A stretch of DNA of 64,000 nucleotides from a marine gamma proteobacterium HTCC2080. GTDB lineage: Bacteria > Pseudomonadota > Gammaproteobacteria > Pseudomonadales > Halieaceae. The notes under the pieces are model-generated. The model was not told the DNA's origin and searched no databases. It worked only from the letters and a program-made list of their open reading frames with translations. The stretch lies in NCBI GenBank assembly GCA_000169115.1, contig AAVV01000006.1:210232-274231 (forward strand), read 5' to 3'. Both the position numbers and the translations under genes were made by a program. How positions within the stretch are numbered: position 1 is the stretch's first letter; every line of letters starts with the position of its first letter. Positions 9,771 through 27,483 of the stretch are shown one piece after another.

Positions 9771-10958
9771 ATGTTTGAAGAATTACCTATATTGCCTCCA
9801 GATTCCATTCTTGGCCTGGCGGCTGAATGCCGAGCTGACCCGAATCCCGATAAGGTCGATCTGACGATTGGCATCTATATGGACGAGTCAGGCAATTGCC
9901 CCGTCTTTAATGCTGTTCGATTGGCTCAACATCAACTCGTAGATGAGGAGCAGACCAAGTCCTACATACCCCCCCAGGGCGACCCAAATTTTATAAAGGG
10001 CCTGGTCGAGCTTGTTGTCGGGGCCGATGCTCTGGCCGCCCGAGCTGGATGCGTCGGCGCGGTTCAGGCTCCTGGTGGTTGTGGCGCCGTTCGCCTGGGA
10101 GCGGAAGTGCTCAAGGCCTCGGGCACTCAGGGTAAAGTTTGGGTGAGCGATCCAACGTGGCCGGTGCACATTCCGTTGATTACGAGTGCTGGGCTGGAGC
10201 TGAGCCAATATCGATACTACGATCCAGAGACTCATGGCGTGGATTTTTCTGCCATGGCAGAAGATTTGGCTGCTGCAGGATCGAACGACATTGTTTTGCT
10301 TCATGGTTGTTGTCACAACCCAAGTGGCGCTGATTTGACGCCGGAGCAATGGCGCGAAATTGCCAGCATGGCAGCGAAGCAGGGTTTCACGCCGATGGTC
10401 GATCTAGCCTATCAAGGATTTGGGGAAGGTCTTGAGACGGATGTTTATGGGCTGAGAACCCTTATTGAGCAGGTTCCTGAGGTGGTTATTGCAGCTTCAC
10501 TGTCTAAAAACATGGGTCTTTATCGTGAGCGCACGGGGTTGGCGATTTTTGTGGGCCCCGATTCCCGAACCGCAGAGGCAACGGTGAGTCAAGCCAAAGC
10601 CGCCGCCAGGCGCATTTACTCAATGCCCCCAGCCCATGGGGCGCTCCTGGCGGGACGCGTTTTGGGCGACCCTATCTTGCGCGCTGATTGGGAGGCTGAG
10701 TTGACCGCAATGTGTGCTCGCATCAACGGCCTGCGTTCTGAGTTTCAACGTCGGCTTGAGGAGGCGACGGGCCGAGATTTTGGTTTCATCGCAAAAGAAA
10801 AAGGGATGTTTTCTTTCTTGGGCTTAACTGAGGATCAAGCTCGTAGCGTTAGATCCGAGCGGGGCCTTTACATGTTGAACTCATCACGAATTAACATCGC
10901 CAGTTTGAACGCTCAAAACATGGATCGTGTGGTCGCGGCGGTGGCTTCGGTGCTTTAA
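9771..10958 (+). CDS. Aromatic/aspartate aminotransferase (class I, PLP-dependent)
   Basis: PLP enzyme expected to transaminate aromatic amino acids and/or aspartate with 2-oxoglutarate. The ATG at 9771 gives 395 residues beginning MFEELPILPPDSILGL, the usual start of the AspC/TyrB group. PLP-binding features include LHGCCHNPSGADLT, the aspartate of VDLAYQGFG, the Schiff-base lysine K246 in SLSKNMGLYRERTG, and the terminal SRINIASLN arginine motif. Substrate preference between tyrosine/phenylalanine and aspartate cannot be fixed from sequence alone. Confidence 0.92.
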   Translation: MFEELPILPPDSILGLAAECRADPNPDKVDLTIGIYMDESGNCPVFNAVRLAQHQLVDEEQTKSYIPPQGDPNFIKGLVELVVGADALAARAGCVGAVQAPGGCGAVRLGAEVLKASGTQGKVWVSDPTWPVHIPLITSAGLELSQYRYYDPETHGVDFSAMAEDLAAAGSNDIVLLHGCCHNPSGADLTPEQWREIASMAAKQGFTPMVDLAYQGFGEGLETDVYGLRTLIEQVPEVVIAASLSKNMGLYRERTGLAIFVGPDSRTAEATVSQAKAAARRIYSMPPAHGALLAGRVLGDPILRADWEAELTAMCARINGLRSEFQRRLEEATGRDFGFIAKEKGMFSFLGLTEDQARSVRSERGLYMLNSSRINIASLNAQNMDRVVAAVASVL

Positions 10959-10965
10959 GAAGCCT

Positions 10966-12861
10966 TTATTGCTCCAACGCTGACCAGCGTTCAATGGCAC
11001 TCTCGAGATCACTGTTGAGTTTTTCAAGATTATCTAACTGCTTGCGAACAATGTCCGCTGGCTGCTGATAAAAGTCAGGCGATGCAATCTCCAGCTCTAG
11101 CAGAGCCTGCTGCTCCTCTAAGCCCTCTATGTGGGCAGGGAGGCCGTCTAACTCACGCTGCTCTTTGTAACTGAGCTTTCTTCTGGGCTTGGCTTTGGCC
11201 TCAGTCACCGCATCATCAACCATGGCAATTTTCTTAGAGGTTGTTGTCGGGCTTCCATCGGCTGCTTCCGCCACTAGGCGGCCCCCCCTTGATTCCCAAT
11301 CGCTATAACCTCCTGCTTGTTCTTCGATTGAGCCATCTTCCCCCATAACAAGTAAGCTGGTGACAACACTATCCATAAAATCGCGATCGTGACTGACTAA
11401 TAAAAGTGTTCCCTTAAAATCGGCCAAAATTTCTTCCAGCAGTTCGAGGGTTTCTATATCTAAATCATTTGTGGGTTCGTCAAGTACGAGTAGGTTCGCA
11501 GGACGCGTAAACAGCCGCGCGAGAATAGCTCGATTACGTTCGCCTCCTGACAGGGCCTTTACCGGAGTTCGCACCCGCTCGGGTGTGAAGAGGAAATCAC
11601 CAAGATAGCTGATGGCGTGTCGCCTTCGACCATTGATCTCAATGAACTCCTGCCCACCGCAAATGTTATCGATTAAGTTTGCCTCGGGATCGAGCTGGCC
11701 CCTCAGCTGATCAGAGTAGGCCACCTCAAGCCGTGTGCCGACTTGAACCTCGCCGCTTTCAGGCTGGAGCTCGCCAAGCAGAAGTTTCACGAGCGTTGTT
11801 TTACCAATACCGTTACGCCCTACGATACCAACGCGGTCGCCACGTTGAATGATGGTTGAAAATCGATCAACGATGGGCCTAGAGGCCCATGAAAAACTCA
11901 CGTCCTTTAGCTCGGTCACCAGCTTCCCTGAGGCTCGAGCGTCTTCTACACTAAAGTTTGCGGTTCCTTGCCGCTCTCTCCGCTGGGAGCGCTCCTCGCG
12001 CAGCGCTTCTAGCGCACGCACTCGCCCCTCGTTACGTGTGCGCCGCGCCTTGATGCCTTGGCGAATCCACACTTCTTCCTCGGCCAGTTTTTTATCAAAT
12101 AGAGCGTTGGCTCTAGCTTCGGAGGCGAGTTCTTGCTCTCTGAATTGTAGAAATCCCCGGTAATCCCCCTGCCATAGAGACATATGACCGCGCTCTAGCT
12201 CGGCCATGCTAGTGACGCAATTTTGCAAAAAACGCCGATCATGACTGATCACGACCAGTGCCCCTCTAAAGCTTTTGAGGTGGCCCTCCAGCCACTCGAT
12301 AGTGGGTATGTCGAGGTGGTTCGTTGGCTCGTCGAGTAACAGTATGTCAGGCTGGGTAACCAGCGCTCTTGCCAGCGAAACCCTGCGACGCCAACCGCCA
12401 GAAAGTGCGGCCATCGACGTGTCTGTGGGTAAGCCTAGCTGCGAAATGACCGTTTCAACACGTTGCTGCAGCTGCCAACCGTCCTCGGCCTCCAAAGCTT
12501 GTTGAATGTTGGCCAATTCATCCATATCGGCTTCTGATCCAGACGCAATGATTTGGTGGTAGCGGGCCAAGAGTCGACCAGCGGCTTCTAGGCCTCCGGC
12601 AACAACGTCGTAAACGGTTACGTCTTCTCCGTCCGGTAATTCCTGCTCAAGGCGCGCTAGTCGCGCCCCTGGTTTTAGCCATCGTTCTCCAGCATCGGGA
12701 TTTAGCTCTCCCGCTAAAATTTTAAACAGCGTCGTTTTGCCTGCACCGTTACGACCCAGCAGGCCAACTCGTTGGCCTGAATCCAAGTTCATGCTTACTC
12801 GATCAAGGATGACATGGGTGCCAAAGTGAAGTTCAACCTCGTCTAAGCGCAACAGGGGCAT
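10966..12861 (-). CDS. uup: ABC-F family ATPase Uup
   Basis: Cytosolic tandem-ATPase of the ABC-F family, which acts on ribosomes and on DNA (E. coli Uup affects precise transposon excision). The 631-residue protein has two ABC domains: Walker A GRNGAGKTT with signature LSGGWRRR, then Walker A GRNGIGKTT with signature LSGGERNR. A basic linker (about residues 240-310) joins them, and a C-terminal coiled-coil domain begins near residue 550 (KLSYKEQRELDGLP), characteristic of Uup. No transmembrane segments. Convergent with the aminotransferase gene, 7 bp apart. Confidence 0.94.
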   Translation of the reverse strand: MPLLRLDEVELHFGTHVILDRVSMNLDSGQRVGLLGRNGAGKTTLFKILAGELNPDAGERWLKPGARLARLEQELPDGEDVTVYDVVAGGLEAAGRLLARYHQIIASGSEADMDELANIQQALEAEDGWQLQQRVETVISQLGLPTDTSMAALSGGWRRRVSLARALVTQPDILLLDEPTNHLDIPTIEWLEGHLKSFRGALVVISHDRRFLQNCVTSMAELERGHMSLWQGDYRGFLQFREQELASEARANALFDKKLAEEEVWIRQGIKARRTRNEGRVRALEALREERSQRRERQGTANFSVEDARASGKLVTELKDVSFSWASRPIVDRFSTIIQRGDRVGIVGRNGIGKTTLVKLLLGELQPESGEVQVGTRLEVAYSDQLRGQLDPEANLIDNICGGQEFIEINGRRRHAISYLGDFLFTPERVRTPVKALSGGERNRAILARLFTRPANLLVLDEPTNDLDIETLELLEEILADFKGTLLLVSHDRDFMDSVVTSLLVMGEDGSIEEQAGGYSDWESRGGRLVAEAADGSPTTTSKKIAMVDDAVTEAKAKPRRKLSYKEQRELDGLPAHIEGLEEQQALLELEIASPDFYQQPADIVRKQLDNLEKLNSDLESAIERWSALEQ

Positions 12862-12953
12862 AGTCGTGTTCCAGATTTAGGGGCGGGCAGTGTACGCCAT
12901 CCCATTCCAGTCTCCGAATCGGTTAAAATGGGGAGCTTGATAAGGAGTAAGTC

Positions 12954-13985
12954 GTGTACCCACATGTTACTGATAACAACGATCGGTGGATCGCTCGCTG
13001 GTTAACTGTCTGCGCCGTCGTTATTTTTGGAATGATCCTCTTGGGCGGCGTCACACGCTTGACCGACTCAGGTCTGTCGATGGTGGAGTGGCAGCCAATT
13101 ATGGGCGCGATCCCGCCATTAAGTGCGGCTGATTGGGAAGTGGCTTTCGCGAAATATCAGCAATATCCCGAGTTCCAAAAAATTAATTATGGGATGGATT
13201 TGGCGGGTTTTAAGGTTATTTTTCTCTATGAATATTTGCATCGCGTGCTCGGCCGCTTAATCGGGCTATTGTACTTTTTTCCCATGGTGTTTTTCATGGC
13301 CAGAGGGATGGTGCGGCGGCCGCTAGTGCCGAAGCTGCTAGTGTTATTTGTACTCGGGGGCTGTCAGGGTTTACTTGGGTGGTACATGGTGAAGAGTGGG
13401 CTGGTAGACCGGCCAGATGTTTCACAGTATCGATTGACCGCACATCTAGGCCTTGCGGTGCTCGTTTACGGTTATATGGTGTGGTTGGTTATCCAAATTA
13501 CTTCGCCACACCGCCGCTTACCTAATAACCCGCCCATGAGAATCATGGGTCTTGTCGCCTTGGTCTACCTCATGATACTGAGCGGGGGCTTCGTTGCGGG
13601 TACGGACGCTGGAATAAGCTATCCCACCTGGCCGCTGATGGGTGACCATTTTATCCCACCGTCGATTTACGCTGAGGGTTGGGTGTCGGCCTTTGAGCAG
13701 GTTACGACGATCCAGTTCAACCATCGAATGTTTGCTTACGCTCTTGCACTGCTTGTTGCCGCTATAGCGCTCGTTAATCTCCGTGCAAGCACTGATCTGA
13801 GGGTTAAATGGGGGGCAGGTGCCATGGCTGTTGCGCTCGTTTGCCAGGTAACCCTTGGTATCTCCACGTTGTTGACCTATGTGGCAGTGCCTGTAGCGGC
13901 AGCACATCAGGGGGGGGCAGTTGTCTTGCTGACGGCTGTTTTGTTCTTTTCCCACGCTCGTTTAACCGAACGCTCACGTTTATAA
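12954..13985 (+). CDS. ctaA: Heme A synthase (COX15/CtaA)
   Basis: Integral membrane protein that oxidises heme O to heme A for aa3-type cytochrome oxidases. The 343-residue product starts at GTG 12954 with a strong Shine-Dalgarno AAGGAG at 12942-12947, six bases upstream. It has eight predicted membrane segments and the conserved motifs GGVTRLTDSGLSMVEW and EYLHRVLGR in the first half, and FNHRMFAY and AHQGGAVVLL in the second, supplying heme-ligand histidines. No cytochrome oxidase structural genes or ctaB lie alongside, so the gene is separated from its usual cluster. Confidence 0.95.
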   Translation: MYPHVTDNNDRWIARWLTVCAVVIFGMILLGGVTRLTDSGLSMVEWQPIMGAIPPLSAADWEVAFAKYQQYPEFQKINYGMDLAGFKVIFLYEYLHRVLGRLIGLLYFFPMVFFMARGMVRRPLVPKLLVLFVLGGCQGLLGWYMVKSGLVDRPDVSQYRLTAHLGLAVLVYGYMVWLVIQITSPHRRLPNNPPMRIMGLVALVYLMILSGGFVAGTDAGISYPTWPLMGDHFIPPSIYAEGWVSAFEQVTTIQFNHRMFAYALALLVAAIALVNLRASTDLRVKWGAGAMAVALVCQVTLGISTLLTYVAVPVAAAHQGGAVVLLTAVLFFSHARLTERSRL

Positions 13986-14121
13986 CCGCCCCACTAAAGA
14001 GCAAGCCAAAACTTGAACACACCCGCTTGGCGTTTATTAGCGCGTTGCATCTTGGAGATGTAGTGACATACCCTGTCGCAATTGATCATTTTTAGTTGTT
14101 GCCAAGCTGAGTGGGGGTTTC

Positions 14122-16245
14122 ATGGGAATTGCCGAAGACGATGTGCTACTGGCATGTCTGGTCATCGTGGCTAGACACCATGGACTCGCGGCTACTCCTG
14201 AATCCTTACGAGCTGGCCTTCCTATCGCAGAGGGGGGCATAAATGCAAGTTTGCTACAGCGAGCCGCCCGCAGGGTCGGGTTACACAGCCGGCTGAAAAA
14301 GCTTTCACTTGGCAATATTCCTACTAGTGTTTGTCCCGCCATCCTGCTTTTGGAAAACGGCGACGCTTGCGTTTATTTGGGCCAAAATAAAGCGGGTGGT
14401 GTTGACGTTATATACCCTAGGCTGGTGAACGCACCCGTCGAAGAGGCTCTAGACGAATTGGAAGCCAAGTTCACGGGCTTTGCCTTGCTGGCACGCCCTA
14501 AATTCCATTTCGATAGCAGAGTAGATTCCAGTGACCTGAAGCGCGAGGGGCACTGGTTTTGGTCTGCAATCCGAGCAAACATGCCTGTTTATAAGGACGT
14601 GTTAGTAGCGGCGTTTTTTATCAACGTGTTTGCCTTAGCCGTTCCGATTTTCATGATGAATGTTTACGATCGAGTCGTTCCAAATACGGCTTTCGATACG
14701 TTATGGGTGCTTTCGACCGGTGTTGTTCTGGTTCTGGTTGCAGATATGGTGCTTAAGTCGATGCGAGGCCATTTTCTCGATCTCGCCAGTCGGAGAGTTG
14801 ATGTCGACTTATCTGCCAAAATTATGGAGCGTACCCTGGGAATGCGCTTGGAGCATCGACCGGCTTCGGTGGGCTCCTTCGCAGTAAACCTAAGGTCTTT
14901 TGAAACACTTAGAGATTTTATTACGTCGACAACGATTACGACGGTTATCGACCTGCCGTTTTCGATACTATTTCTAGCCGTTATCGCGTGGATAGGCTGG
15001 CCGCTACTTGTACCGGTGTTACTGGGAATACTGGCGATATTGGCGTACGCCCTCGTCTCAAGCAAGAAGTTGCAGCGGCTGACGGAAACCACGTATCAGG
15101 CTGGTGCGCAGCGTAATGCCACACTCATAGAATCTTTGACTGGCTTAGACACTTTGAAGGCTTTGGGCGCTGAGTCGGTGATGCAGCGCAAGTGGGAAGA
15201 TACAACACGATTTCTCGCAGGTGTCGGGGTAGATCTCCGATTGGCGACACTGTCGGTCACGCATTTCACAATGTTCGCGCAGCAGCTTGTGACAGTAGGG
15301 GTGATTATCGTTGGTGTATTCCTAATTTCCGAGGGCCAGTTGACAATGGGCGGGCTAATCGCCGGGTCGATGCTCTCCCGTAGGTCAATGCAGCCTTTTG
15401 GGCAGGTTGCTGGTCTTATCACTCAAGCACACAATGCCCGGATGGCTTTAAAAACGCTCAACGGTTTATTTGAAACACCGACTGAGCGACGCGAAGGCGG
15501 TGCTTTTGTCTCTCGAGATAATTTTCGAGGTGATGTCACCTTTAAAAATGTGTCTTTTGCATATCCTGGAAGTGACGCGGCTTCTGTGTCGGGCATCTCT
15601 TTCAGTATTAAGGCGGGGGAGCATGTTGCGATAGTGGGAAGAGTGGGGTCGGGAAAGTCCACGCTAACAAAACTCGCTATGGGGCTTTATGAGCCGACTG
15701 AGGGCGCTGTACTTATCGACGGCATTGATTTGCGACAGCTAGATCCGGGTGAGTACCGAAAGGCTGTTGGCTATGTGCCTCAGGACGTCACACTATTTCA
15801 TGGGACTTTGCGAGAAAACATGACGTTGGCACATCGGGGTGTCGAAGACGATGCGCTAGTGCGAGCGGCTGAGCGCTCTGCACTTATAGATTTTGTGAAT
15901 CGACACCCGCGTGGTTTTGATATGCCGATCAGCGAGCGGGGTGACTCTGTTTCGGGAGGTCAGCGTCGCTGTATAGCGCTTGCGCGCAGCTTAGTGCACA
16001 CGCCGGGGATATTGTTTTTTGATGAACCCACCAGCTCAATGGATAACTCTACCGAGGGCACTATAAAAGAAGAACTCACAGCCTATTTACCGAGTAGAAC
16101 GCTATTACTCGTGACACATAGAAATTCGCTGTTGGAGCTGGTTGATAGAATTATCGTGGTTGACGGCGGAAGGATTGTCGCAGATGGGGCAAAAGACGGT
16201 GTTTTGACTGCATTAAAGCAGGGCAAGATAGGGCGAGCACAATAA
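14122..16245 (+). CDS. lapB: Type I secretion ABC transporter, LapB-like
   Basis: Inner-membrane ABC exporter expected to secrete the giant adhesin encoded at 18993. The 707-residue protein has an N-terminal C39-like domain (about residues 1-130) that lacks the catalytic cysteine motif of true C39 peptidases, as in RTX/Lap exporters; an exporter-type transmembrane domain (about 150-430); and an ATPase domain with Walker A GRVGSGKST (~505), signature VSGGQRR (~611) and Walker B ILFFDEPTSSMD (~630). Its stop overlaps the start of the fusion protein gene (TAATG), indicating coupled translation. The lapB name is by analogy with Pseudomonas fluorescens. Confidence 0.93.
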   Translation: MGIAEDDVLLACLVIVARHHGLAATPESLRAGLPIAEGGINASLLQRAARRVGLHSRLKKLSLGNIPTSVCPAILLLENGDACVYLGQNKAGGVDVIYPRLVNAPVEEALDELEAKFTGFALLARPKFHFDSRVDSSDLKREGHWFWSAIRANMPVYKDVLVAAFFINVFALAVPIFMMNVYDRVVPNTAFDTLWVLSTGVVLVLVADMVLKSMRGHFLDLASRRVDVDLSAKIMERTLGMRLEHRPASVGSFAVNLRSFETLRDFITSTTITTVIDLPFSILFLAVIAWIGWPLLVPVLLGILAILAYALVSSKKLQRLTETTYQAGAQRNATLIESLTGLDTLKALGAESVMQRKWEDTTRFLAGVGVDLRLATLSVTHFTMFAQQLVTVGVIIVGVFLISEGQLTMGGLIAGSMLSRRSMQPFGQVAGLITQAHNARMALKTLNGLFETPTERREGGAFVSRDNFRGDVTFKNVSFAYPGSDAASVSGISFSIKAGEHVAIVGRVGSGKSTLTKLAMGLYEPTEGAVLIDGIDLRQLDPGEYRKAVGYVPQDVTLFHGTLRENMTLAHRGVEDDALVRAAERSALIDFVNRHPRGFDMPISERGDSVSGGQRRCIALARSLVHTPGILFFDEPTSSMDNSTEGTIKEELTAYLPSRTLLLVTHRNSLLELVDRIIVVDGGRIVADGAKDGVLTALKQGKIGRAQ

Positions 16246-18122
16246 TGGCTATTTGGATTCTTCGGCCCCAAGAGAATGAGCAAGACGTGGTGCCCAAGGA
16301 CCGCGGCACCAGACTCTACTTGCCTATCGCCAATAGTACCGTCAATTTATGTACTCTCGACGACCCTGAGATTATGCGTAGTACCCTCGAAGGGGTATTT
16401 CCGAATTACGATGATCAGGCACTTGCCTCTGAGGTTCAGGTAGCTTGGGCTTTCACCCATTGGCTGTCGGTTGAAGATACCGTCATTGTCGCGAGTCGTG
16501 ATCCTGATGAACCTATTTCTGTTGCCCGCATCGAGTCACGTTGCCAGTACGAATCTGAGGCCGCTGGATCGGCGCATTTTTGCGAGGTGCAGTGGATCGC
16601 GCAAGATATTAACCGATCGATTATTCACTCTGAAGTGGCGAGTGTTTTTTTGGCTGGAGGGAATTTTTTTCAACTGCGAAGAGAGGCCGATCTAGCTCAT
16701 ATCGAAGTTATTAGTCTGAACGATTGGGAACCTTTGCCGACTCATTTGCACTACGCAGGCCGAATATCAGTTGATAAGGCTGGGGCAAAGTCAGCTGAGA
16801 CTGCATTAAAAAATTCCAAGTCCAATCAGGAAACGGTTTGGGAGTTAATGGCTGAAGAGGCAATACTGGATCAAGAGCCGCTCAAGACTCGGCGTTTACT
16901 CTACGGCATTGCGCTATCGGTCGTGATGATAATTGTTTGGGCAACTTTTGCGGAAGTCGATATCGTGACTCGCGGTCAAGGCAAGGTCATACCCAGTCGG
17001 CAGGTTCAGATTTTAGGGTCTCAGGATGGCGGGGTTATTACTGAAATCTTGGTGCGAGAGGGTGATCTCGTGCAAAAAGGGGAGTTGCTGCTCAAGCTTG
17101 ATCAGACCCGGTCTCAGTCAAGCCTTGGGGAAAATATGGCGGAACGATCAGGCCTAATTGTTCGGGCTGCGCGTTTGCGAGCAATGGCAGATGGCCAACC
17201 TTTTGAGCCTACGCAGGAGATGCTTACTGACACCGCCGATATCGTATACCAAGAAAAGCAGCTGTATGACAGCAGACTCGAAGAGCTGGAAGTTCAGAAG
17301 GGTATTGCTAGCCAGCAACTCAAGCAACGCCGCGAGGAACTGCGCGAACTAGGTGTTCGTCGGGGGCAGCTTGGCCGTGAGTTGGAGTTGGCTACAGAGG
17401 AGCTTTCCACAACAACCCCTATGATCGAATCCGGTGCTGTCTCTCCAGTGGAGGTTCTACGATTGCAGCGTGAGGTGAATAAAGCTGAAGGTGAATTGAA
17501 TCAAACTCGAGCTCAGCTTTCTCGTGTCAGTGCATCTATCTCAGAGGCAGAAGGGAAGCTCGCCGGGGTAGATTTGGAGTTTTCAAACGGTGTTCGCGAG
17601 CAGCTTGCAGACACTGTGAACCGCATAAACGCGCTAAAAGAAGCGGGCGCTGGGCTTTCCGACAGGGTACGGCAGACCAATTTATTGTCTCCAGTTACTG
17701 GCACCATTAAGCAGCTTCTTTACAATACAGTTGGAGGCATCGTGCTGCCTGGACGTGACATTGTTGAGTTGATACCGGCCGATGATTCGCTTTTGGTTGA
17801 AGTTCGCGTGCGACCTCAGGATATTGCTTTTATGGCACCGGGGCAGGTCGCCAATGTGAAAGTGACAGCTTATGATTTCGTTGTATATGGTGGCTTGGAA
17901 GGCAAGGTTGAGCAAATCGGTGCTGATACGGTTTTGGATGAGGAAGGCAACGCTTTTTATGACGTTGCCGTACGCACAACCACCGTTGCTTTTGGTAAGG
18001 ACCAACCCATCATTCCTGGTATGACAGTGGAAGTCGATATTCTGACGGGGAAAAAGACCATCATGGCCTATCTGATGAAACCAGTCCTGAGGGCGCAACA
18101 AAGGTCGTTGTCCGAGCGTTGA
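16245..18122 (+). CDS. lapC: HlyD-family membrane fusion protein, LapC-like, with extra N-terminal domain
   Basis: Periplasmic adaptor of the type I secretion system, bridging the ABC exporter and the TolC-like outer-membrane protein. The canonical part begins with a single membrane span near residues 216-237 (YGIALSVVMIIVWATF), followed by a lipoyl/barrel segment (TRGQGKVIPS, GGVITEILVREGDLVQKG), a long coiled-coil hairpin (about 285-430), and a second lipoyl/beta-barrel region with SPVTGTIKQL. Unusually, about 210 residues precede the membrane span, which would place an additional domain in the cytoplasm; typical LapC/HlyD proteins have only a few dozen residues there. That extra domain was not recognised. 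Confidence 0.92.
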   Translation: MAIWILRPQENEQDVVPKDRGTRLYLPIANSTVNLCTLDDPEIMRSTLEGVFPNYDDQALASEVQVAWAFTHWLSVEDTVIVASRDPDEPISVARIESRCQYESEAAGSAHFCEVQWIAQDINRSIIHSEVASVFLAGGNFFQLRREADLAHIEVISLNDWEPLPTHLHYAGRISVDKAGAKSAETALKNSKSNQETVWELMAEEAILDQEPLKTRRLLYGIALSVVMIIVWATFAEVDIVTRGQGKVIPSRQVQILGSQDGGVITEILVREGDLVQKGELLLKLDQTRSQSSLGENMAERSGLIVRAARLRAMADGQPFEPTQEMLTDTADIVYQEKQLYDSRLEELEVQKGIASQQLKQRREELRELGVRRGQLGRELELATEELSTTTPMIESGAVSPVEVLRLQREVNKAEGELNQTRAQLSRVSASISEAEGKLAGVDLEFSNGVREQLADTVNRINALKEAGAGLSDRVRQTNLLSPVTGTIKQLLYNTVGGIVLPGRDIVELIPADDSLLVEVRVRPQDIAFMAPGQVANVKVTAYDFVVYGGLEGKVEQIGADTVLDEEGNAFYDVAVRTTTVAFGKDQPIIPGMTVEVDILTGKKTIMAYLMKPVLRAQQRSLSER

Positions 18123-18739
18123 AACATGTGTTTATTAGCGCTAGCACAATGCCATCTCAACGGTGGTATCGAGCATTCCCTGACTTGGCCCTGTGCAGCT
18201 CTGCAAAGGCTTATAGGGTGCAGGTGCATGATCGCGCAGATTTTTGTTGGTTAGATAGCCTGAGCCTAAGCCCTTCCGAATTGCTAAAAGCTGTGGGGAA
18301 CTTAGCGAAAGAGCAGGCGCGACTTGTTGTGCTTAGCGCAAGTCCTAGCGAATCAGAAGCTTTTAGCGTTTTAGCGGCAGGGGCGAGAGGTTACTGTCAT
18401 GTGGAATCAGTGCCCGAGCAGCTGGTTGAAGTGGCTCAAGCTGTGTGCGCAGGAGGATACTGGGTTCCACCGGCTCTGGTACAGAGACTGGCTTCAGCCG
18501 CTTTATCAGTGGCTACTGTGCAACACTCGGAGGTGCCAGAGGGGTTTGACGAACTTACCGAGCGTGAGTACCAAGTAGCTATGGCCGTTGGCAAAGGCTT
18601 AAATAATAAAGAGATTGCATCGCAGCTTGGATTAGGTGAGCGCACGATCAAAGCTCACCTAACGACGACTTTTGAAAAGCTTCATGTTAGAGATCGGGTA
18701 CAGTTGGCCCTTATCGTTAACCGATTACCCCTGCATTAA
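18119..18739 (+). CDS. LuxR-type transcriptional regulator with a pseudo-receiver domain
   Basis: DNA-binding regulator positioned between the secretion genes and the adhesin, so a candidate controller of adhesin expression. The C-terminal ~65 residues form a GerE/LuxR helix-turn-helix (LTEREYQVAMAVGKGLNNKE, then ERTIKAHLTTTFEKLHV). The N-terminal ~120 residues have receiver-like spacing (WLDSLSL, VVLSAS, AGARGYCHVES), but the acidic pair near the N-terminus and the conserved lysine are missing, so phosphorylation control is doubtful. The TTG start at 18119 overlaps the lapC stop; a GTG at 18128 is an alternative. Confidence 0.85.
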   Translation: MKHVFISASTMPSQRWYRAFPDLALCSSAKAYRVQVHDRADFCWLDSLSLSPSELLKAVGNLAKEQARLVVLSASPSESEAFSVLAAGARGYCHVESVPEQLVEVAQAVCAGGYWVPPALVQRLASAALSVATVQHSEVPEGFDELTEREYQVAMAVGKGLNNKEIASQLGLGERTIKAHLTTTFEKLHVRDRVQLALIVNRLPLH

Positions 18740-18992
18740 TCCGGGTTTATGATGAGTTAGCGCTGCTCCAGCACACAATGACCCGGTTAAGAGGGCCTTG
18801 GCAACGATATCTTTGTCGCTTGTCTACTTGCAGTACCGACCTTATTGTCTGTTTATCGGTTGAACCCTGCTGAAACAGTAATATAAGCCTCGAAAAAACC
18901 TCGCGGTCTTTCCCTTTTGTCCATGGTGTAAGCGTTGGCTATCGCTGATGATAAGCCTTGGATTGATTAAGTTAGGTGTGAAGGCAGCTCTG

Positions 18993-27092
<8,100 letters not shown>

Positions 27093-27483
27093 CAGCCGTG
27101 TTGGTCTTCGAATATCGCCATTCCCGTTTTGGGAATGGCGATATTTTTTGTCGGTGGATGAAATCTCTCCGGCGATTTGCCATTTTCCCTAATTTTCGGC
27201 GTTCTCAGCCTCAGTCAATGTTACTGTCATGCTGGTCTTAGCCTGCACTAAACTGGCTTGATACTTGGCTTTCAGCGGCATTGGTGCTTTTGAAGGTCGC
27301 TGGCAAGCAGCGTTTTAGGGCACCTTTGTGCCTCTTCAAAGTACAATCCTTTAAAAACAATCAACATTGTTTGTAATCACCTCGGACTTATGCGAAGCTT
27401 TTAGCTGGCAGTAGAAGGCTGCAAAAAAAAGCTCCTAGCTCAAATTAAGGGCGACGGCATAATAATATTGAGGAGATCCAGCT
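27093..27483. other. Intergenic region between adhesin and TonB receptor
   Basis: 391 bp without a credible gene. It begins with the adhesin terminator (27111-27149) and ends with a good ribosome-binding site, GAGGAG at 27470-27475, before the receptor start. The receptor promoter is expected here; no sharp -35/-10 pair stood out. A strict reading frame crosses the first part but only extends through the terminator hairpin. Confidence 0.5.
27111..27149 (+). terminator. Intrinsic terminator after the adhesin gene
   Basis: A perfect 15-bp stem (AATATCGCCATTCCC pairing with GGGAATGGCGATATT) with loop GTTTT, followed by a T run to 27149. It lies 19 bp after the adhesin stop codon and should end the lapBC-luxR-adhesin transcript. 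The reverse strand also has a short T run, so it may work in both directions. Confidence 0.93.

Noticed and set aside
18740..18992. CCGGGT...ACCCGG pair upstream of the adhesin
   Set aside because: Only six-base arms at a wide spacing; too weak to call an operator or terminator.
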